From Bordetella parapertussis (GTDB taxonomy: Bacteria; Pseudomonadota; Gammaproteobacteria; Burkholderiales; SG8-41): DNA of 17,280 nt. The position numbers were made by a program, and so were the translations under genes. The notes beneath the pieces were generated by a model, which saw only the letters and a list, made by a program, of their open reading frames with translations, searched no databases and was not told the origin of the DNA. Position 1 is the first letter of the stretch. The number at the start of each line of letters is the position of its first letter. The stretch spans positions 1 through 17,280 of the forward strand of contig CAMBSS010000091.1 of the NCBI GenBank assembly GCA_945870465.1, in the 5' to 3' direction. This document shows, one piece after another, positions 4,601-14,019 of the stretch.

Positions 4601-5845
4601 TCACGGCAATAAACGTTCGGGCGCGATCAGTTGCGCGATTGTTTCGCGCTCGCGGATCAAATGCATGTCGCTGCCGCTGATCATCACTTCCGCTGCGCGC
4701 GGCCGCGTGTTGTAGTTCGAACTCATCGTCATTCCATAAGCGCCGGCCGACATGATGGCGACGAGATCGCCTTCGGCCAGACTCAGTTCGCGCTCGTGAC
4801 CGAGAAAATCTCCGGTCTCGCACACCGGGCCGACGATTTCATAGCGCCGCGCCGGCGTGCGCCGCGGCCGCACCGGCTGGATATCGTGCCACGCGTCATA
4901 GAGCGCCGGGCGTATCAGATCATTCATCGCGGCATCGATCACCGCAAAATTGCGGTCCGCGCCGTGCTTCAGGTATTCGACCCGCGCCAGCAGGATGCCG
5001 GTGTTGCCGACCAGCGAACGGCCCGGTTCAAACATGATGGTCTGCTTGCGGTCGCCCAGGCACGCCGTCAGCGCATGTATATAGTCGGCCACCGCCGGCG
5101 GCGTCTCGTCGCGATAGCGTATGCCGAGGCCGCCGCCTATATCTATATGCGCGATAGCTATACTCTCGGCGGCCAGGCGGTCCACCAGGCCCAATAATTT
5201 TTGCAGTGCAGCGATAAAGGGGGGGATTTCCGTGAGCTGCGAACCGATATGGCAATCGATGCCGGTCACGCGCAGGTTGGCCATGCCTGCTGCTTCGCGA
5301 TACAACGGCAACGCGGACTCAAAAGGAATGCCGAACTTGTTCTCCTTGAGCCCGGTGGCGATGTAAGGGTGGGTTTTGGCGTCGACATCGGGATTGACCC
5401 GCAGGCTGACCGGCGCAATCTTTCCCATCTCGCCGGCCACCTGGTTTAGCTTTTGCAGCTCGCTGGCGGATTCAACGTTGAAGCACCGGATGCCGGCGTC
5501 CAGCGCCGCGCGCATTTCGGCGGTCGTCTTGCCGACGCCGGAGAACACGGTTTTTTGCGCATCGCCGCCGGCGGCGAGCACGCGCGCGAGTTCGCCGCCC
5601 GACACGATGTCGAAACCGCTGCCCAGTCGCGCCAGCACATTGAGCACCGCCAGGCTGGAATTGGCTTTCACCGCATAGCAGATCAGGTGGTCGCGTCGCG
5701 CGAGCGCGTCGTCATACGCGCGATAGGCGGCTTCGAGGGCGGCGCGCGAGTATATATAGCAGGGCGTGCCGAACGTCGCGGCGATACGGTCGAGCGCGAC
5801 AGCTTCAGCGTGCAGCGTCTCATCGCGGTAAGCGAAGTAGCTCAC
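4601..5845 (-). CDS. lysA: diaminopimelate decarboxylase
   Basis: This 414-residue PLP enzyme converts meso-diaminopimelate to L-lysine and CO2, the last step of lysine synthesis. The fold-type III features are present: the PLP lysine in YAVKAN (K60), HIGSQL (199-204), the GGGLG glycine loop (237-241), EPGR (273-276), the CETGD active-site cysteine motif of the partner subunit (C342) and the C-terminal AGAYG (367-371). The start is a GTG at 5845 giving [14 protein letters not shown], the usual opening in this class. The frame stays open upstream, but those residues are a shadow of the lptM gene. A GGGAG ribosome site lies just before, and the GTG overlaps the lptM stop as GTGA. It is the last gene of the long minus-strand train. 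Confidence 0.96.
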   Translation of the reverse strand: MSYFAYRDETLHAEAVALDRIAATFGTPCYIYSRAALEAAYRAYDDALARRDHLICYAVKANSSLAVLNVLARLGSGFDIVSGGELARVLAAGGDAQKTVFSGVGKTTAEMRAALDAGIRCFNVESASELQKLNQVAGEMGKIAPVSLRVNPDVDAKTHPYIATGLKENKFGIPFESALPLYREAAGMANLRVTGIDCHIGSQLTEIPPFIAALQKLLGLVDRLAAESIAIAHIDIGGGLGIRYRDETPPAVADYIHALTACLGDRKQTIMFEPGRSLVGNTGILLARVEYLKHGADRNFAVIDAAMNDLIRPALYDAWHDIQPVRPRRTPARRYEIVGPVCETGDFLGHERELSLAEGDLVAIMSAGAYGMTMSSNYNTRPRAAEVMISGSDMHLIRERETIAQLIAPERLLP

Positions 5846-5997
5846 TTCGCTCCCGGGCTTTTTTTCTCGTCGGCGGGCGTGTCTGCAGTGGCGGGCAGCG
5901 CAGCGGCGGATTTTTTCTCGGGAATATACAGCGGCCCCTTGAGGCCGCAAGCCGCCAGGGTAGCCGCCACTATCAACAACAGAAAAGTTTTACGCAT
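5842..5997 (-). CDS. lptM: LptM (YifL) family small lipoprotein
   Basis: This 51-residue protein has a signal sequence MRKTFLLLIVAATLAAC with a lipobox LAAC (C17), directly followed by the family hallmark CGLKGPLYIP (17-26). The rest is a short, flexible Ala/Pro/Lys-rich tail. In E. coli LptM is an outer-membrane lipoprotein that helps assemble the LPS translocon LptDE by promoting correct disulfides, and I assign the same role from the motif. Placement directly before lysA, with a GTGA overlap, is the arrangement common in proteobacteria. The ATG at 5997 has no good Shine-Dalgarno; a TATAAC element lies about 20 bases upstream, so a promoter in the 46-base gap after the peptidase gene is possible but no -35 match is clear. 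Confidence 0.88.
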   Translation of the reverse strand: MRKTFLLLIVAATLAACGLKGPLYIPEKKSAAALPATADTPADEKKSPGAK

Positions 5998-6043
5998 GAT
6001 TTTTCGCGCGTTATATGCCCGGGAATATTAGCACAGAGGTCAC

Positions 6044-6805
6044 TCACGCCAGCAGGTAACGGATCGCGTCGCGCCGCAGCGCCAGTCGCCTTTCCTTGTA
6101 GTCGGGCAGCACGCTCGCAACCCAGTGCCAGAAACGCGGCGAATGATTGGGCTCCCGCAAATGCGCGAGCTCGTGGACCACGACGTAATCGATCAGCGCC
6201 GGCGGCGCCTGGATCAGCCGCCAGTTGAGGTGCACGCGCCCGTCGGGGTGGCAGGTGCCCCACCGCGTTCTGGCGTTTGACAGGCGGATGGTCGGGGCGC
6301 GCACGTCGAGCACCCGCGCGAAATGCCCGGCGCGCTGCTCGAACCACCCTTGCGCGGTATCGCGCAGCCAGGCGACCACGTGCCGCGCCAGAATATCGGG
6401 GTCGTCAGTCCCGGTGCCGACAGTCAAACATTTGCCGCAGCGCGTCGTGATCTTGCTGGCGGCGTCAACCTCAAGCGTCAGCGGTTCGCCCAGCGCCATC
6501 ACGGTGGCGCCGGCCTGCCAGGTAAACGGCGGCGGGCGGCGCGCCTGCCAATCCGTCAGCTTGCGCGCGATCCAGTGCGCGTGCGACGCCAAAAGGTTGT
6601 CGATGCGCGACTGGGTGGCGCGCCACGGCGCGCCCACCCGCAGCCCGTTCTCATCGATGATCAGCGTAATGCTGCGGCGGCGCTGGCTGCGCTTAAGCGT
6701 GTATTCGATCGGGCTACCGCTGAGCACGAAACGACACCGGCTCACGGCTTGCAGCGGCGCGGTGCCGCGCATGAAATCCAGCAATGAAGGCCTACGCGCG
6801 GCCAT
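6044..6805 (-). CDS. YgjP-like (SprT-type) zinc metallopeptidase
   Basis: This 253-residue protein belongs to the YgjP-like metallopeptidase family (PF01863, formerly DUF45). The zinc site is HELAH at 211-215 with the third ligand H221 in EPNHSPRFW, and the family motif RWGTC is at 181-185. An N-terminal beta-rich segment (about 30-120) has the usual S-I-T-L-x-I pattern. The substrate is not established for the family. The ATG at 6805 overlaps the end of the acyltransferase gene by 14 bases; a second ATG at 6769 (residue 13) would remove the overlap and homology would allow it. It is cytoplasmic, with no signal peptide. Its place at the end of an envelope-gene block is common in betaproteobacteria. 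Confidence 0.88.
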   Translation of the reverse strand: MAARRPSLLDFMRGTAPLQAVSRCRFVLSGSPIEYTLKRSQRRRSITLIIDENGLRVGAPWRATQSRIDNLLASHAHWIARKLTDWQARRPPPFTWQAGATVMALGEPLTLEVDAASKITTRCGKCLTVGTGTDDPDILARHVVAWLRDTAQGWFEQRAGHFARVLDVRAPTIRLSNARTRWGTCHPDGRVHLNWRLIQAPPALIDYVVVHELAHLREPNHSPRFWHWVASVLPDYKERRLALRRDAIRYLLA

Positions 6806-7511
6806 GTTCCAGGCGCGGTATTTCGGTTTCGATCCACGTTTCGACTTCGCGCGTCAGCGCAGCGGCTTTCTTGCCGCGGCTGTCGATCGGTTTGCCGATG
6901 CTGACCGTGATGGTGCCCGGGTACTTGCGGAAGGCGTGGCGCCCCCAGCACGTGCCCGCGTTGTGCGCGACTGGCAGCACCGGCGCGCCCGCATGCACGG
7001 CAATCGCAGCACCACCGGTCTGATACGTGCCGCGCGCGCCCGGCGCGATGCGCGTGCCTTCGGGAAAGACGATAATCCAGAAGCCGCGCGCAATGCGATC
7101 CTTGCCTTGCGCAAGCATCTGCTTTAGCGCCCGCATGCCGGCAGTGCGATCGATCGCCACCGGCGACAACATGGCGAGCCCCCAGCCGAAAAACGGTATC
7201 CACAGCAGCTCGCGCTTGATCACGTAAACCTGCGGCGGAAAAATCACCTGGAACGCGAGCGTTTCCCATGCCGACTGGTGCTTGGACAGCACGACACAGG
7301 CCTGGGCGGGGACATTCTCCGCGCCCAGCACGCGGTAACGGATGCCGCAAATGGTTTCGGCGCCCCACAGAACCAGCCGCGTCCAGGTAGTGATGACGCG
7401 ATAGCGCGTGAATGGGTCGAACGGAAACGTCAGCAGCGAGATGACCGCGAACGGCGGGGTAATGACGATCTGGAATGCTGCAAACAGGCCGGAGCGCAAC
7501 AAGACGCTCAT
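6792..7511 (-). CDS. plsC: 1-acyl-sn-glycerol-3-phosphate acyltransferase family protein
   Basis: This 239-residue membrane-associated protein is a PlsC-type lysophospholipid acyltransferase, which would make phosphatidic acid from lysophosphatidate. A hydrophobic N-terminus (about 5-30) anchors it. Motif I is KHQSAWE (77-83), with the catalytic H78 but a glutamate at the place usually taken by aspartate in H-x4-D. Motif II region is YVIKRELLWIPFFGW (96-110), motif III is FPEGTR (149-154), and a VLPVAHN motif IV lies at 178-184. The H-x4-E variant is, as I recall, usual for the betaproteobacterial branch, so activity is still likely. The ATG overlaps the gmhB stop as ATGA. It could act on another lysolipid; the exact substrate is inferred. 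Confidence 0.88.
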   Translation of the reverse strand: MSVLLRSGLFAAFQIVITPPFAVISLLTFPFDPFTRYRVITTWTRLVLWGAETICGIRYRVLGAENVPAQACVVLSKHQSAWETLAFQVIFPPQVYVIKRELLWIPFFGWGLAMLSPVAIDRTAGMRALKQMLAQGKDRIARGFWIIVFPEGTRIAPGARGTYQTGGAAIAVHAGAPVLPVAHNAGTCWGRHAFRKYPGTITVSIGKPIDSRGKKAAALTREVETWIETEIPRLEHGRA

Positions 7512-8041
7512 TGCGTGATGGACTTCACTGCCTCATTGAGGTCGGCGAAGGTCTGCGTATGCGGCGGCAGGCCGCCTTTTGCGGCGGTCTGCTTGCCTTT
7601 GCCCGTCAGCACGAGGATGGCTTTTGCCCCGACCGCTGCCGCCGCCTGCAGATCGCGCAGCGAGTCGCCTATGCACGGCACGCCCGCCAGTTCGGTATTG
7701 AAGCGGTGCGCGATGTCTTCCAGCAGCCCGGGCTTGGGTTTGCGGCAGTTGCAGCCCGCATCCTGCGCGTGCGGGCAGAAGAACACCGCATCGATGCGGC
7801 CGCCGACAAGCCCCAGCGCCTTGTGCATCTTGTCGTGAATGGCGTTCAGCGTCGCCACTTCGAAGAGTCCGCGGCCGATGCCGGACTGGTTGGTCGCCAC
7901 CACCACGTGATAGCCGTCCTGGTTCAGACGGGCGATGGCTTCCAGGCTGCCCGGGATCGGTTTCCACTCGGCGGGCGACTTGATGTACTCCGCGCTGTCG
8001 ACGTTGATCACGCCGTCGCGGTCGAGGATGATGAGTTTCAT
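7508..8041 (-). CDS. gmhB: D-glycero-D-manno-heptose 1,7-bisphosphate 7-phosphatase
   Basis: This 177-residue HAD-superfamily phosphatase removes the 7-phosphate from heptose bisphosphate in the ADP-heptose pathway for the LPS inner core. The nucleophile motif is LDRDGVIN with D7 and D9, motif II is ATNQSGIGRG (49-58), motif III includes K103 in RKPKPG, and motif IV is GDSLRD (125-130). The structural zinc site typical of GmhB is present as C89, H91, C97, C99 in CPHAQDAGCNC. It overlaps glyS upstream as ATGA and plsC downstream as ATGA, so it is translated within the same train. Length and motifs match the family well. Confidence 0.95.
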   Translation of the reverse strand: MKLIILDRDGVINVDSAEYIKSPAEWKPIPGSLEAIARLNQDGYHVVVATNQSGIGRGLFEVATLNAIHDKMHKALGLVGGRIDAVFFCPHAQDAGCNCRKPKPGLLEDIAHRFNTELAGVPCIGDSLRDLQAAAAVGAKAILVLTGKGKQTAAKGGLPPHTQTFADLNEAVKSITQ

Positions 8042-10140
8042 GCGGCGAGCTTGGAGAGGTCGGCGACGCGGTTCATGCCGAGGCGCAAATCGCTCAGCAG
8101 GGCGAGGCGATTCTTGCGCAGCTCGAGGTCGTCGGCCATGACCATGACTGATTCAAAAAACGCATCCACCGGTTTTTTCAATATCGCAAAGGTCTTGAGA
8201 TAACCAGTGTAATCGCCTTTTTCGAACAGCGGCGTCGCCTGCCTGACGGCGGTTTCAATGGCCTGAAAAAGCTCGCGCTCGGCGGGATCCTGCAATTTTC
8301 CGGCTTCGGCGTGCGCAACCGTTTCGCCTTTGCCCTCGGCTTGCTTGAGAATATTGGCAACGCGCTTGTTCGCCGCGGCCAGGCTTGCGGCTTCCGGCAG
8401 GCTGGCAAAGGCGCGCACGGCCGCCAATTGAATCGGTACCTGGTCGAGCCGGGTCGGCCCCATGCAGAGCACCGATTCGACTTCATTTGCCGTGTAACCC
8501 GCTTCACGCAGGTAGCCACGCAGCCGTTCGAGTACAAAAAGCTGCAGATCGGTGTGCGCGTCACCCAGCATTCCCGACGGGAACGCGGCAAAGGCTTCAT
8601 TTACCAGGTCGTGCAGGGATATGACGAGGTTGTTCTCGATAAGGATGCGCACCACGCCCAGCGCATGACGCCGCAATGCGAAAGGGTCTTTGTCGCCGGT
8701 CGGCTGCTGGCCGATGCCGAACATCCCGGTCAGAGTCTCCAGCTTGTCAGCCAGCGCAAGTGCAATCGCAATACTGTTTTTGGGCGGGGCATCGCCGGCA
8801 AATCGCGGCTGGTAATGCTGCTGGACAGCTTCTGCCACGCGCGGGTCTTCGCCATCGGCGAGCGCGTAGTAGCGGCCCATGATGCCTTGCAGTTCGGGAA
8901 ACTCGCCGACCATGTTGGTGGTGAGATCCGCTTTCGCCAGCAAAGCGGCACGGTCCGCGAGTTTCGGGTCAGCGCCGATTTTCTGCGCGATAGCCGCAGC
9001 GAGTTTTTGCACGCGCCCGACGCGGTCGAGCTGGCTGCCCAGCTTGTTGTGATAAACGACCTTGGCAAGTTGCGGCACGCGGTCTTCGAGGCGGGTTTTC
9101 TTGTCGGTCTCGAAGAAAAACCGCGCATCAGCAAGGCGCGGGCGCACCACGCGCTGGTTGCCTTCGACGATATTCTTCGGGTCGGCGAGCCGCATATTGC
9201 TCACGATCAGAAACTTGTTGATGAGCTTGCCGGCGGCATCGAACAGCGGGAAGTACTTCTGGTTTTGCCGCATGGTGAGCACCAGGCATTCCGGCGGCAC
9301 CGACAGGAACTCGGTTTCGAACTCGCCGACGTAAACCGACGGGTGCTCGACCAGCGCAGTGACTTCTTCGAGCAGGGGAGCATAGTCGGCATCCGCGCCT
9401 AAAGAGGCTTTAAGCGCAGACGCCCGCTCCGCGAGCTGGCGCGCGATGTCGGTTTGGCGCTCGTCAAACGATGCGATGACACTGCCGTGGGCGGCGAGGG
9501 CCTCTTCATACGCATCGGCCGTCGCCACGGAGATATCTTTGACACCCTGGAAACGGTGCCCGTGAGTGACGCGGCCTGCTGCCAGTCCCAATACGCTGAC
9601 CGGCACGATCTCGGCGCCGTGCAGCGCAACCAGGCCATGCGCCGGACGCACGAATTGCACCGTAGTCACGCCGTCAGCCAGTTGATAGCCCATCACTTTG
9701 GGGATGGGCAGTTTTGCGATCGCTTCGTCCAGTGCGGTCTGCAGTCCAACCGCCAGCGTAACGCCCGCGATGGTCTGGTTGAGGAAAACGTATTCGGCGT
9801 TGCCCTCGGTTTTGCGCTCGAGTTGGCTGGCCGTGGCGCCTTCCTTCTCCAAACGCTTGGCGAGCGCAGGCGTGGGCTTGCCATCCGCGCCGTAGGCGAC
9901 TTTGGAAGGCATGAGCTTTTTCGATTCGGCCCGGTCGGTGCCCTTGGTCAATACGTCCGGGATGAGCGCTGCCAGCCGGCGCGGCGTGGCAAAGACGCGG
10001 ACTACTTTCGCATCAGTGGCTGTCAGTTGCGCTTTGGCGAGGCCCGCTGCAATGCCGTTGCCGAACGCTGCGCCGAGCCGCTTGAGCGCTTTGGGCGGCA
10101 ATTCTTCCGTGAAGAGTTCGACCAGCAGATTGGCGCTCAT
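8038..10140 (-). CDS. glyS: glycyl-tRNA synthetase beta subunit
   Basis: This 700-residue protein is the beta subunit of the bacterial alpha2-beta2 type glycyl-tRNA synthetase, which charges tRNA-Gly with glycine together with GlyQ. It begins with [15 protein letters not shown], the standard opening of the family, and has the usual B3/B4-like and HD-like middle part. A C-terminal DALR anticodon-binding domain lies at about 580-690. The ATG at 10140 overlaps the glyQ stop as ATGA; the frame extends further upstream only as a shadow of glyQ. Length is close to the E. coli protein (689). Nothing unusual is seen. Confidence 0.97.
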   Translation of the reverse strand: MSANLLVELFTEELPPKALKRLGAAFGNGIAAGLAKAQLTATDAKVVRVFATPRRLAALIPDVLTKGTDRAESKKLMPSKVAYGADGKPTPALAKRLEKEGATASQLERKTEGNAEYVFLNQTIAGVTLAVGLQTALDEAIAKLPIPKVMGYQLADGVTTVQFVRPAHGLVALHGAEIVPVSVLGLAAGRVTHGHRFQGVKDISVATADAYEEALAAHGSVIASFDERQTDIARQLAERASALKASLGADADYAPLLEEVTALVEHPSVYVGEFETEFLSVPPECLVLTMRQNQKYFPLFDAAGKLINKFLIVSNMRLADPKNIVEGNQRVVRPRLADARFFFETDKKTRLEDRVPQLAKVVYHNKLGSQLDRVGRVQKLAAAIAQKIGADPKLADRAALLAKADLTTNMVGEFPELQGIMGRYYALADGEDPRVAEAVQQHYQPRFAGDAPPKNSIAIALALADKLETLTGMFGIGQQPTGDKDPFALRRHALGVVRILIENNLVISLHDLVNEAFAAFPSGMLGDAHTDLQLFVLERLRGYLREAGYTANEVESVLCMGPTRLDQVPIQLAAVRAFASLPEAASLAAANKRVANILKQAEGKGETVAHAEAGKLQDPAERELFQAIETAVRQATPLFEKGDYTGYLKTFAILKKPVDAFFESVMVMADDLELRKNRLALLSDLRLGMNRVADLSKLAA

Positions 10141-11078
10141 GCCGCATCCCGCTGGTCGAGGACGGTCCTGAGCGCGGCCAGGTCGATGTCCAGCGCCTGC
10201 AGCGTCCCCGGCTTGCACATGGGGAAACCGGCGCGAACGCGCGAATCCAGGTACGCCTGCGACACGCTGCGCGCGAGATTGCGGATCCGGCCGATATAGG
10301 CCGCGCGCTCGGTAACCGATATTGCGCCGCGTGCGTCCAGCAGATTGAAGGTGTGCGCTGCTTTCAGCACCTTTTCATAGGCGGGCAGCGCGAGCTTGGC
10401 GGCGATCAGGCTTTTCGCATCGGTTTCATGGTCGGCGAAATGCCGGAACAGGGTCGCTGCATCCGCAAGCTCGAAGTTATAGGTCGATTGCTCGACTTCG
10501 TTCTGGTAATAGACATCGCGGTAGGTCACGCCCGGCGTCCACACCAGGTCGAACACGTTTTCGACACCTTGCAGGTACATGGCGAGGCGTTCGAGCCCAT
10601 AAGTGATTTCGCCAGTAATCGGTTTGCAATCGATGCCGCCCACCTGCTGAAAATAAGTGAACTGCGTGACTTCCATGCCGTTCAGCCACACTTCCCAGCC
10701 GAGGCCCCAGGCGCCGAGCGTGGGGTTTTCCCAATCGTCTTCGACGAAGCGGATGTCGTGCGCCTTGGGATCGATGCCGATGGCAACCAGCGAGCCGATA
10801 TAGAGATCGAGAATCTCGAGCGGCGACGGCTTCAGCACGACCTGGTATTGATAGTAGTGTTGCAGGCGGTTCGGATTGTCGCCATAACGCCCGTCTTTCG
10901 GACGGCGCGACGGCTGCACATAGGCGGCGCGCCACGGCTCGGGACCGATCGCGCGCAGAAAAGTCGCGGTGTGCGAAGTGCCGGCGCCGACTTCCATGTC
11001 GTACGGCTGCAGCAGCGCGCAACCCTGCTGGTCCCAGTATTGCTGAAGCCGCAGTATCAATTGCTGAAAAGTCAGCAT
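10137..11078 (-). CDS. glyQ: glycyl-tRNA synthetase alpha subunit
   Basis: This 313-residue class II synthetase subunit carries the aminoacylation active site of the tetrameric glycyl-tRNA synthetase. The family signature [19 protein letters not shown] (55-73) followed by [13 protein letters not shown] is intact, as is the N-terminal [12 protein letters not shown]. It begins at an ATG with a GGAA ribosome site about 8 bases upstream, 15 bases after the lnt stop. The C-terminal Cys/Lys-rich end PMCKPG is usual. It is coupled to glyS by an ATGA overlap. Confidence 0.97.
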   Translation of the reverse strand: MLTFQQLILRLQQYWDQQGCALLQPYDMEVGAGTSHTATFLRAIGPEPWRAAYVQPSRRPKDGRYGDNPNRLQHYYQYQVVLKPSPLEILDLYIGSLVAIGIDPKAHDIRFVEDDWENPTLGAWGLGWEVWLNGMEVTQFTYFQQVGGIDCKPITGEITYGLERLAMYLQGVENVFDLVWTPGVTYRDVYYQNEVEQSTYNFELADAATLFRHFADHETDAKSLIAAKLALPAYEKVLKAAHTFNLLDARGAISVTERAAYIGRIRNLARSVSQAYLDSRVRAGFPMCKPGTLQALDIDLAALRTVLDQRDAA

Positions 11079-11093
11079 AGTGTTTCCGTTGCG

Positions 11094-12668
11094 CTAGTGC
11101 GTTGGCAAGTCGCGAATTTTACTGGTTCCCCGCACCACTAGCCACCCTCCGCCGAGCGCCAGTACCAGTGAAAGCGCGATGATAGGGAGATTGCCCCAGC
11201 GCACGAAGGGGGTGGTGCCCGCATACCCCTGCACGTCGCCGTTGACGACGGCGCGCGCGAACTCGGGCGCGGCCGCGCGCACCTTGCCGCGCTGGTCGAT
11301 GATGGCGGTCATGCCGGTGTTGGTCGCGCGCAGCATATAGCGGCCGGTTTCGAGCGCGCGCGCCTGCGAAATCTGCAGGTGCTGCTGGGGCGCGATCGAG
11401 CGGCCGAACCACGCCACATTGCTGACGTTGACGAGCAGTGTGGCCTGCGGCAATTGGCGGATGATTTCCGCGCCGAAGACGTCTTCATAGCAGATGTCGA
11501 CAGCCACGCGCTGGCCGGCGATTTCGAGCGGCTGTTGCGTGTCCGCGCCGCGCGAGAAGTCGAGCAGCGGAATTTGCGTGACTTCGAAAAACCAGCCGAA
11601 CAGGGGTTTTAACGGCACGAATTCGCCGAATGGCACCAGGTGGGATTTGCGATACATTTGCGTCGGCGCCATACCCAGCGAGAGCACGCTGTTGTAATAG
11701 TCGCGGCTGGTGCTGCGCTCGGGCACGCCTATCAGCACGTCGCCGCCGTTGCTGCGCGCGTGTGTCGCCAGCCCGGCCAGGTAGTCCGCGGGCACTTCAT
11801 GCAGAAACAGCGGCAGCGCGGTTTCCGGCAGCACGATCAGGCGCGCATGGCTGGCGACGACGAGGTCGCGGTACGTATCTAGCGTAGACGCGACGCGGTC
11901 GGGGCGCCATTTCATGTCCTGCGCGATATTTCCCTGCAGCAGGCTCACGCTGACTGGTGCGCCAGCCGGGGCGGTCCACGTAATTTGCAGCAGCAGATAG
12001 CCGCCGATCCAGAGAAGGGCAAGGATGAAGGATGCAGGATGCAGGATGACTGACGGAATTCGCGGGCGGCTGCCACGATCACCCTTCATCGTTGCAAATG
12101 CATCCCAGGCGACAAGTGCGCCGGCGGTCAACGCGGTGGCAAAAGTGGCGCCGTAGACTCCCAGCACCGGCACATAACCGGCGAGCGGGCTGGCGGGAAC
12201 CTGCGAATAGCCGAGCGCGAGCCACGGAAACCCGGTGAAGAGCCAGCCGCGCACCCAGTCGGCGAGCGTCCACAGCGCGGGCAGGACCACCAGCGTAGCC
12301 ATCACCGAGCGCGTGCCGAGCGCGTGATACGCGTAGCCGATCGCGGCCGGATAGCATGCGAGGATGCAGCAGAACAGCAGGGTCAGTACTGCGGCCAGTG
12401 GCGCCGGCATGGCGCCGAAGTCATGCAGGCTGACGTATACCCAGCTCACGCCGGCAAGAAAATAACCGAGCCCGAACACGAAGCCGATCAACAGGGCGCG
12501 GCGACGGCTGCCGGCGTCCCGCCATAGCACCATCAACAGCGCGAGCGCGGCGATCAGCAGCGGATAAAGATAAAACGGCGCGAAACCCAGCACGCCCATG
12601 GCGCCGGCGAGCGCCGCGAGCGGTAGCGCAGGGATGCGGGACAATACGCCGTGCGGGACTATGCTCAC
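11094..12668 (-). CDS. lnt: apolipoprotein N-acyltransferase
   Basis: This 524-residue inner-membrane enzyme adds the third acyl chain to the N-terminal cysteine of lipoproteins. About six hydrophobic helices fill residues 10-230, then a nitrilase-type catalytic domain (about 238-485), then a last helix (about 492-512). The catalytic triad is seen as E282 in LPETALPLF, K341 in YRKSHLVPFGE and C393 in DICYEDVFG. The start is a GTG at 12668, 9 bases after the corC stop; ribosome site is weak. An unusual feature is the stretch at about 193-216, where a charged linker ATMKGDRGSRPR is followed by IPSVILHPASFIL, encoded in part by a four-copy 7-base repeat (12023-12050). Its own substrates in this window include the lipoproteins at 1847-2257 and LptM. 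Confidence 0.95.
   Translation of the reverse strand: MSIVPHGVLSRIPALPLAALAGAMGVLGFAPFYLYPLLIAALALLMVLWRDAGSRRRALLIGFVFGLGYFLAGVSWVYVSLHDFGAMPAPLAAVLTLLFCCILACYPAAIGYAYHALGTRSVMATLVVLPALWTLADWVRGWLFTGFPWLALGYSQVPASPLAGYVPVLGVYGATFATALTAGALVAWDAFATMKGDRGSRPRIPSVILHPASFILALLWIGGYLLLQITWTAPAGAPVSVSLLQGNIAQDMKWRPDRVASTLDTYRDLVVASHARLIVLPETALPLFLHEVPADYLAGLATHARSNGGDVLIGVPERSTSRDYYNSVLSLGMAPTQMYRKSHLVPFGEFVPLKPLFGWFFEVTQIPLLDFSRGADTQQPLEIAGQRVAVDICYEDVFGAEIIRQLPQATLLVNVSNVAWFGRSIAPQQHLQISQARALETGRYMLRATNTGMTAIIDQRGKVRAAAPEFARAVVNGDVQGYAGTTPFVRWGNLPIIALSLVLALGGGWLVVRGTSKIRDLPTH
12023..12050. repeat. four tandem copies of a GGATGMM heptamer inside lnt
   Basis: The plus strand reads GGATGAA, GGATGCA, GGATGCA, GGATGAC in direct succession. 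Read on the coding strand the repeat yields the VILHPASFIL segment (about residues 207-216) between the membrane helices of Lnt. Because 7 is not a multiple of 3, gain or loss of one unit would shift the lnt frame. Confidence 0.75.
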
Positions 12669-12677
12669 GCCCGGACT

Positions 12678-13517
12678 TTAGGCACTCTTGGCGCCGGGCT
12701 TTTTTTCGACCAGCAACAAATGCAGCCGCCGGCTGTCCGCGCGCAGCACTTTGAAATTCAGGTCCTCGACGGCCATCTGCTCGCCGCGCTTGGGCATGCG
12801 GCCGAACTGCTTCAGAACCAGGCCGCCGATGGTGTCGTGGTCGGCATCGTCGAAGCGCGTGCCGAACGTCGTGTTGAACTTGGCGATCTCGGTCACCGCC
12901 TTGACGCGCCAGGCGCCGCTCTTGTCGGCGATGATGTCGTCCTCGGTTTCGTCGAAATCGTACTCGTCCTCGATGTCGCCGACGATCTGCTCGAGCACGT
13001 CTTCGATGGTGACAAGGCCGGCCACGCCGCCGTACTCGTCGACCACGATCGCCATGTGGTTGCGGTTGGCGCGGAAATCCTTGAGCAGCACGTTGAGCCG
13101 CTTGGATTCGGGAATGAAAACCGCCGGGCGCAGCATTTGGCGCACGTTGAACTCCTCTTCGCCTGCGTAATAGCGCAGCAGGTCCTTGGCGAGCAATATC
13201 CCGATGACGTGGTCCTTGTTGTCCTCGATCACGGGAAACCGCGAGTGGTTGGTTTCGATCACCAGCGGAATGAACTTGTCGGGCGGCTCGCCGATATCGA
13301 TGACGTCCATTTGCGCGCGCGGGATCATGATGTCGCGCGCCTGCATTTCCGCCACCTGCATCACGCCCTCGATCATCGACAGCGCGTCGCTGTCGAGCAG
13401 GTTGCGGTCGTAGGCCGAGCGCAGCAGTTCGACCAGCTGATCGCGGTCTTCCGGTTCGCGCATGAGGAGCGCGCCGATCCGTTCGAGCCAGGTGGGTTTG
13501 GGGGGGCTATCGTTCAT
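12678..13517 (-). CDS. corC: CorC/YbeX-type CBS-domain protein
   Basis: This 279-residue cytoplasmic protein has an N-terminal segment PTWLERIGALLMREPEDRDQ (9-27), two CBS domains (about 65-185, with MIPRAQM at 64-70 and VDEYGGVAGLVTIEDVLEQI at 159-178) and a C-terminal CorC/HlyC transporter-associated domain (about 195-275). It is the YbeX/CorC family, linked to Mg2+/Co2+ efflux and, in the ybeZYX-lnt operon, to ribosome metabolism. It lacks the membrane DUF21 domain of larger relatives, as expected for YbeX. I chose the ATG at 13517 because homology starts there. It overlaps the ybeY end by 11 bases. The exact function is less certain than the family. Confidence 0.92.
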   Translation of the reverse strand: MNDSPPKPTWLERIGALLMREPEDRDQLVELLRSAYDRNLLDSDALSMIEGVMQVAEMQARDIMIPRAQMDVIDIGEPPDKFIPLVIETNHSRFPVIEDNKDHVIGILLAKDLLRYYAGEEEFNVRQMLRPAVFIPESKRLNVLLKDFRANRNHMAIVVDEYGGVAGLVTIEDVLEQIVGDIEDEYDFDETEDDIIADKSGAWRVKAVTEIAKFNTTFGTRFDDADHDTIGGLVLKQFGRMPKRGEQMAVEDLNFKVLRADSRRLHLLLVEKKPGAKSA

Positions 13518-14019
13518 GTTTGCGTGAGGGCCGGGTTTTTTTCGTTGTTTCGCCGTACGGGTCGGCATAGCCGAGGCGCGCGAGGATGCGCGTCTCGAGT
13601 TTTTCCATGCGCTGCGCGTCGGCGGCGCACTCGTGGTCAAAGCCCTGCAGGTGCAGCACGCCGTGCACCGTCAGATGCGCGTAGTGCGCTTCGCGGTCCA
13701 CGCCGCGCAGGCGCGCTTCGCGCGTGACCACCGGTGCGCAGATCGCGATGTCGCCTTCAAGCGGGTTTTTTTCGGAATAGATGAAAGTCAGCACGTTGGT
13801 CGCGTAATCGCGCCCGCGGTAATTGAGATTAAGCTGGCGCGCTTCGCGTGCGCCGACCAGGCGCAGCGTGAGGCTGGCTTTTTTGCGCAGCGCCGCGCGC
13901 ACCCATCGCCTGAGCTTGGCGCGCGACGGTAATTGTGCGGAGCGGACGCCATACTGGAGCGAGAGTGCGGGCTCAGGCGTCCGGCCCGGCTTGCGCTTTG
14001 GTGTGCCGCTCATAGGCAT
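13507..14019 (-). CDS. ybeY: endoribonuclease YbeY (16S rRNA maturation)
   Basis: This 170-residue metalloprotein is YbeY, needed for 3' end maturation of 16S rRNA and ribosome quality control. The zinc motif H-x3-H-x5-H is H119, H123, H129 in HGVLHLQGFDHE, and the conserved R-x-x-D-Y-x-T-N-V-L-T-F segment lies at 68-79. The first 17 residues are encoded within the end of phoH; start candidates are the ATG at 14019 and one at 14013, neither with a clear ribosome site. A basic C-terminal tail (about 158-170) runs past the conserved domain and ends inside the corC start. The order phoH-ybeY-corC-lnt is as in E. coli. Confidence 0.93.
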   Translation of the reverse strand: MPMSGTPKRKPGRTPEPALSLQYGVRSAQLPSRAKLRRWVRAALRKKASLTLRLVGAREARQLNLNYRGRDYATNVLTFIYSEKNPLEGDIAICAPVVTREARLRGVDREAHYAHLTVHGVLHLQGFDHECAADAQRMEKLETRILARLGYADPYGETTKKTRPSRKHER

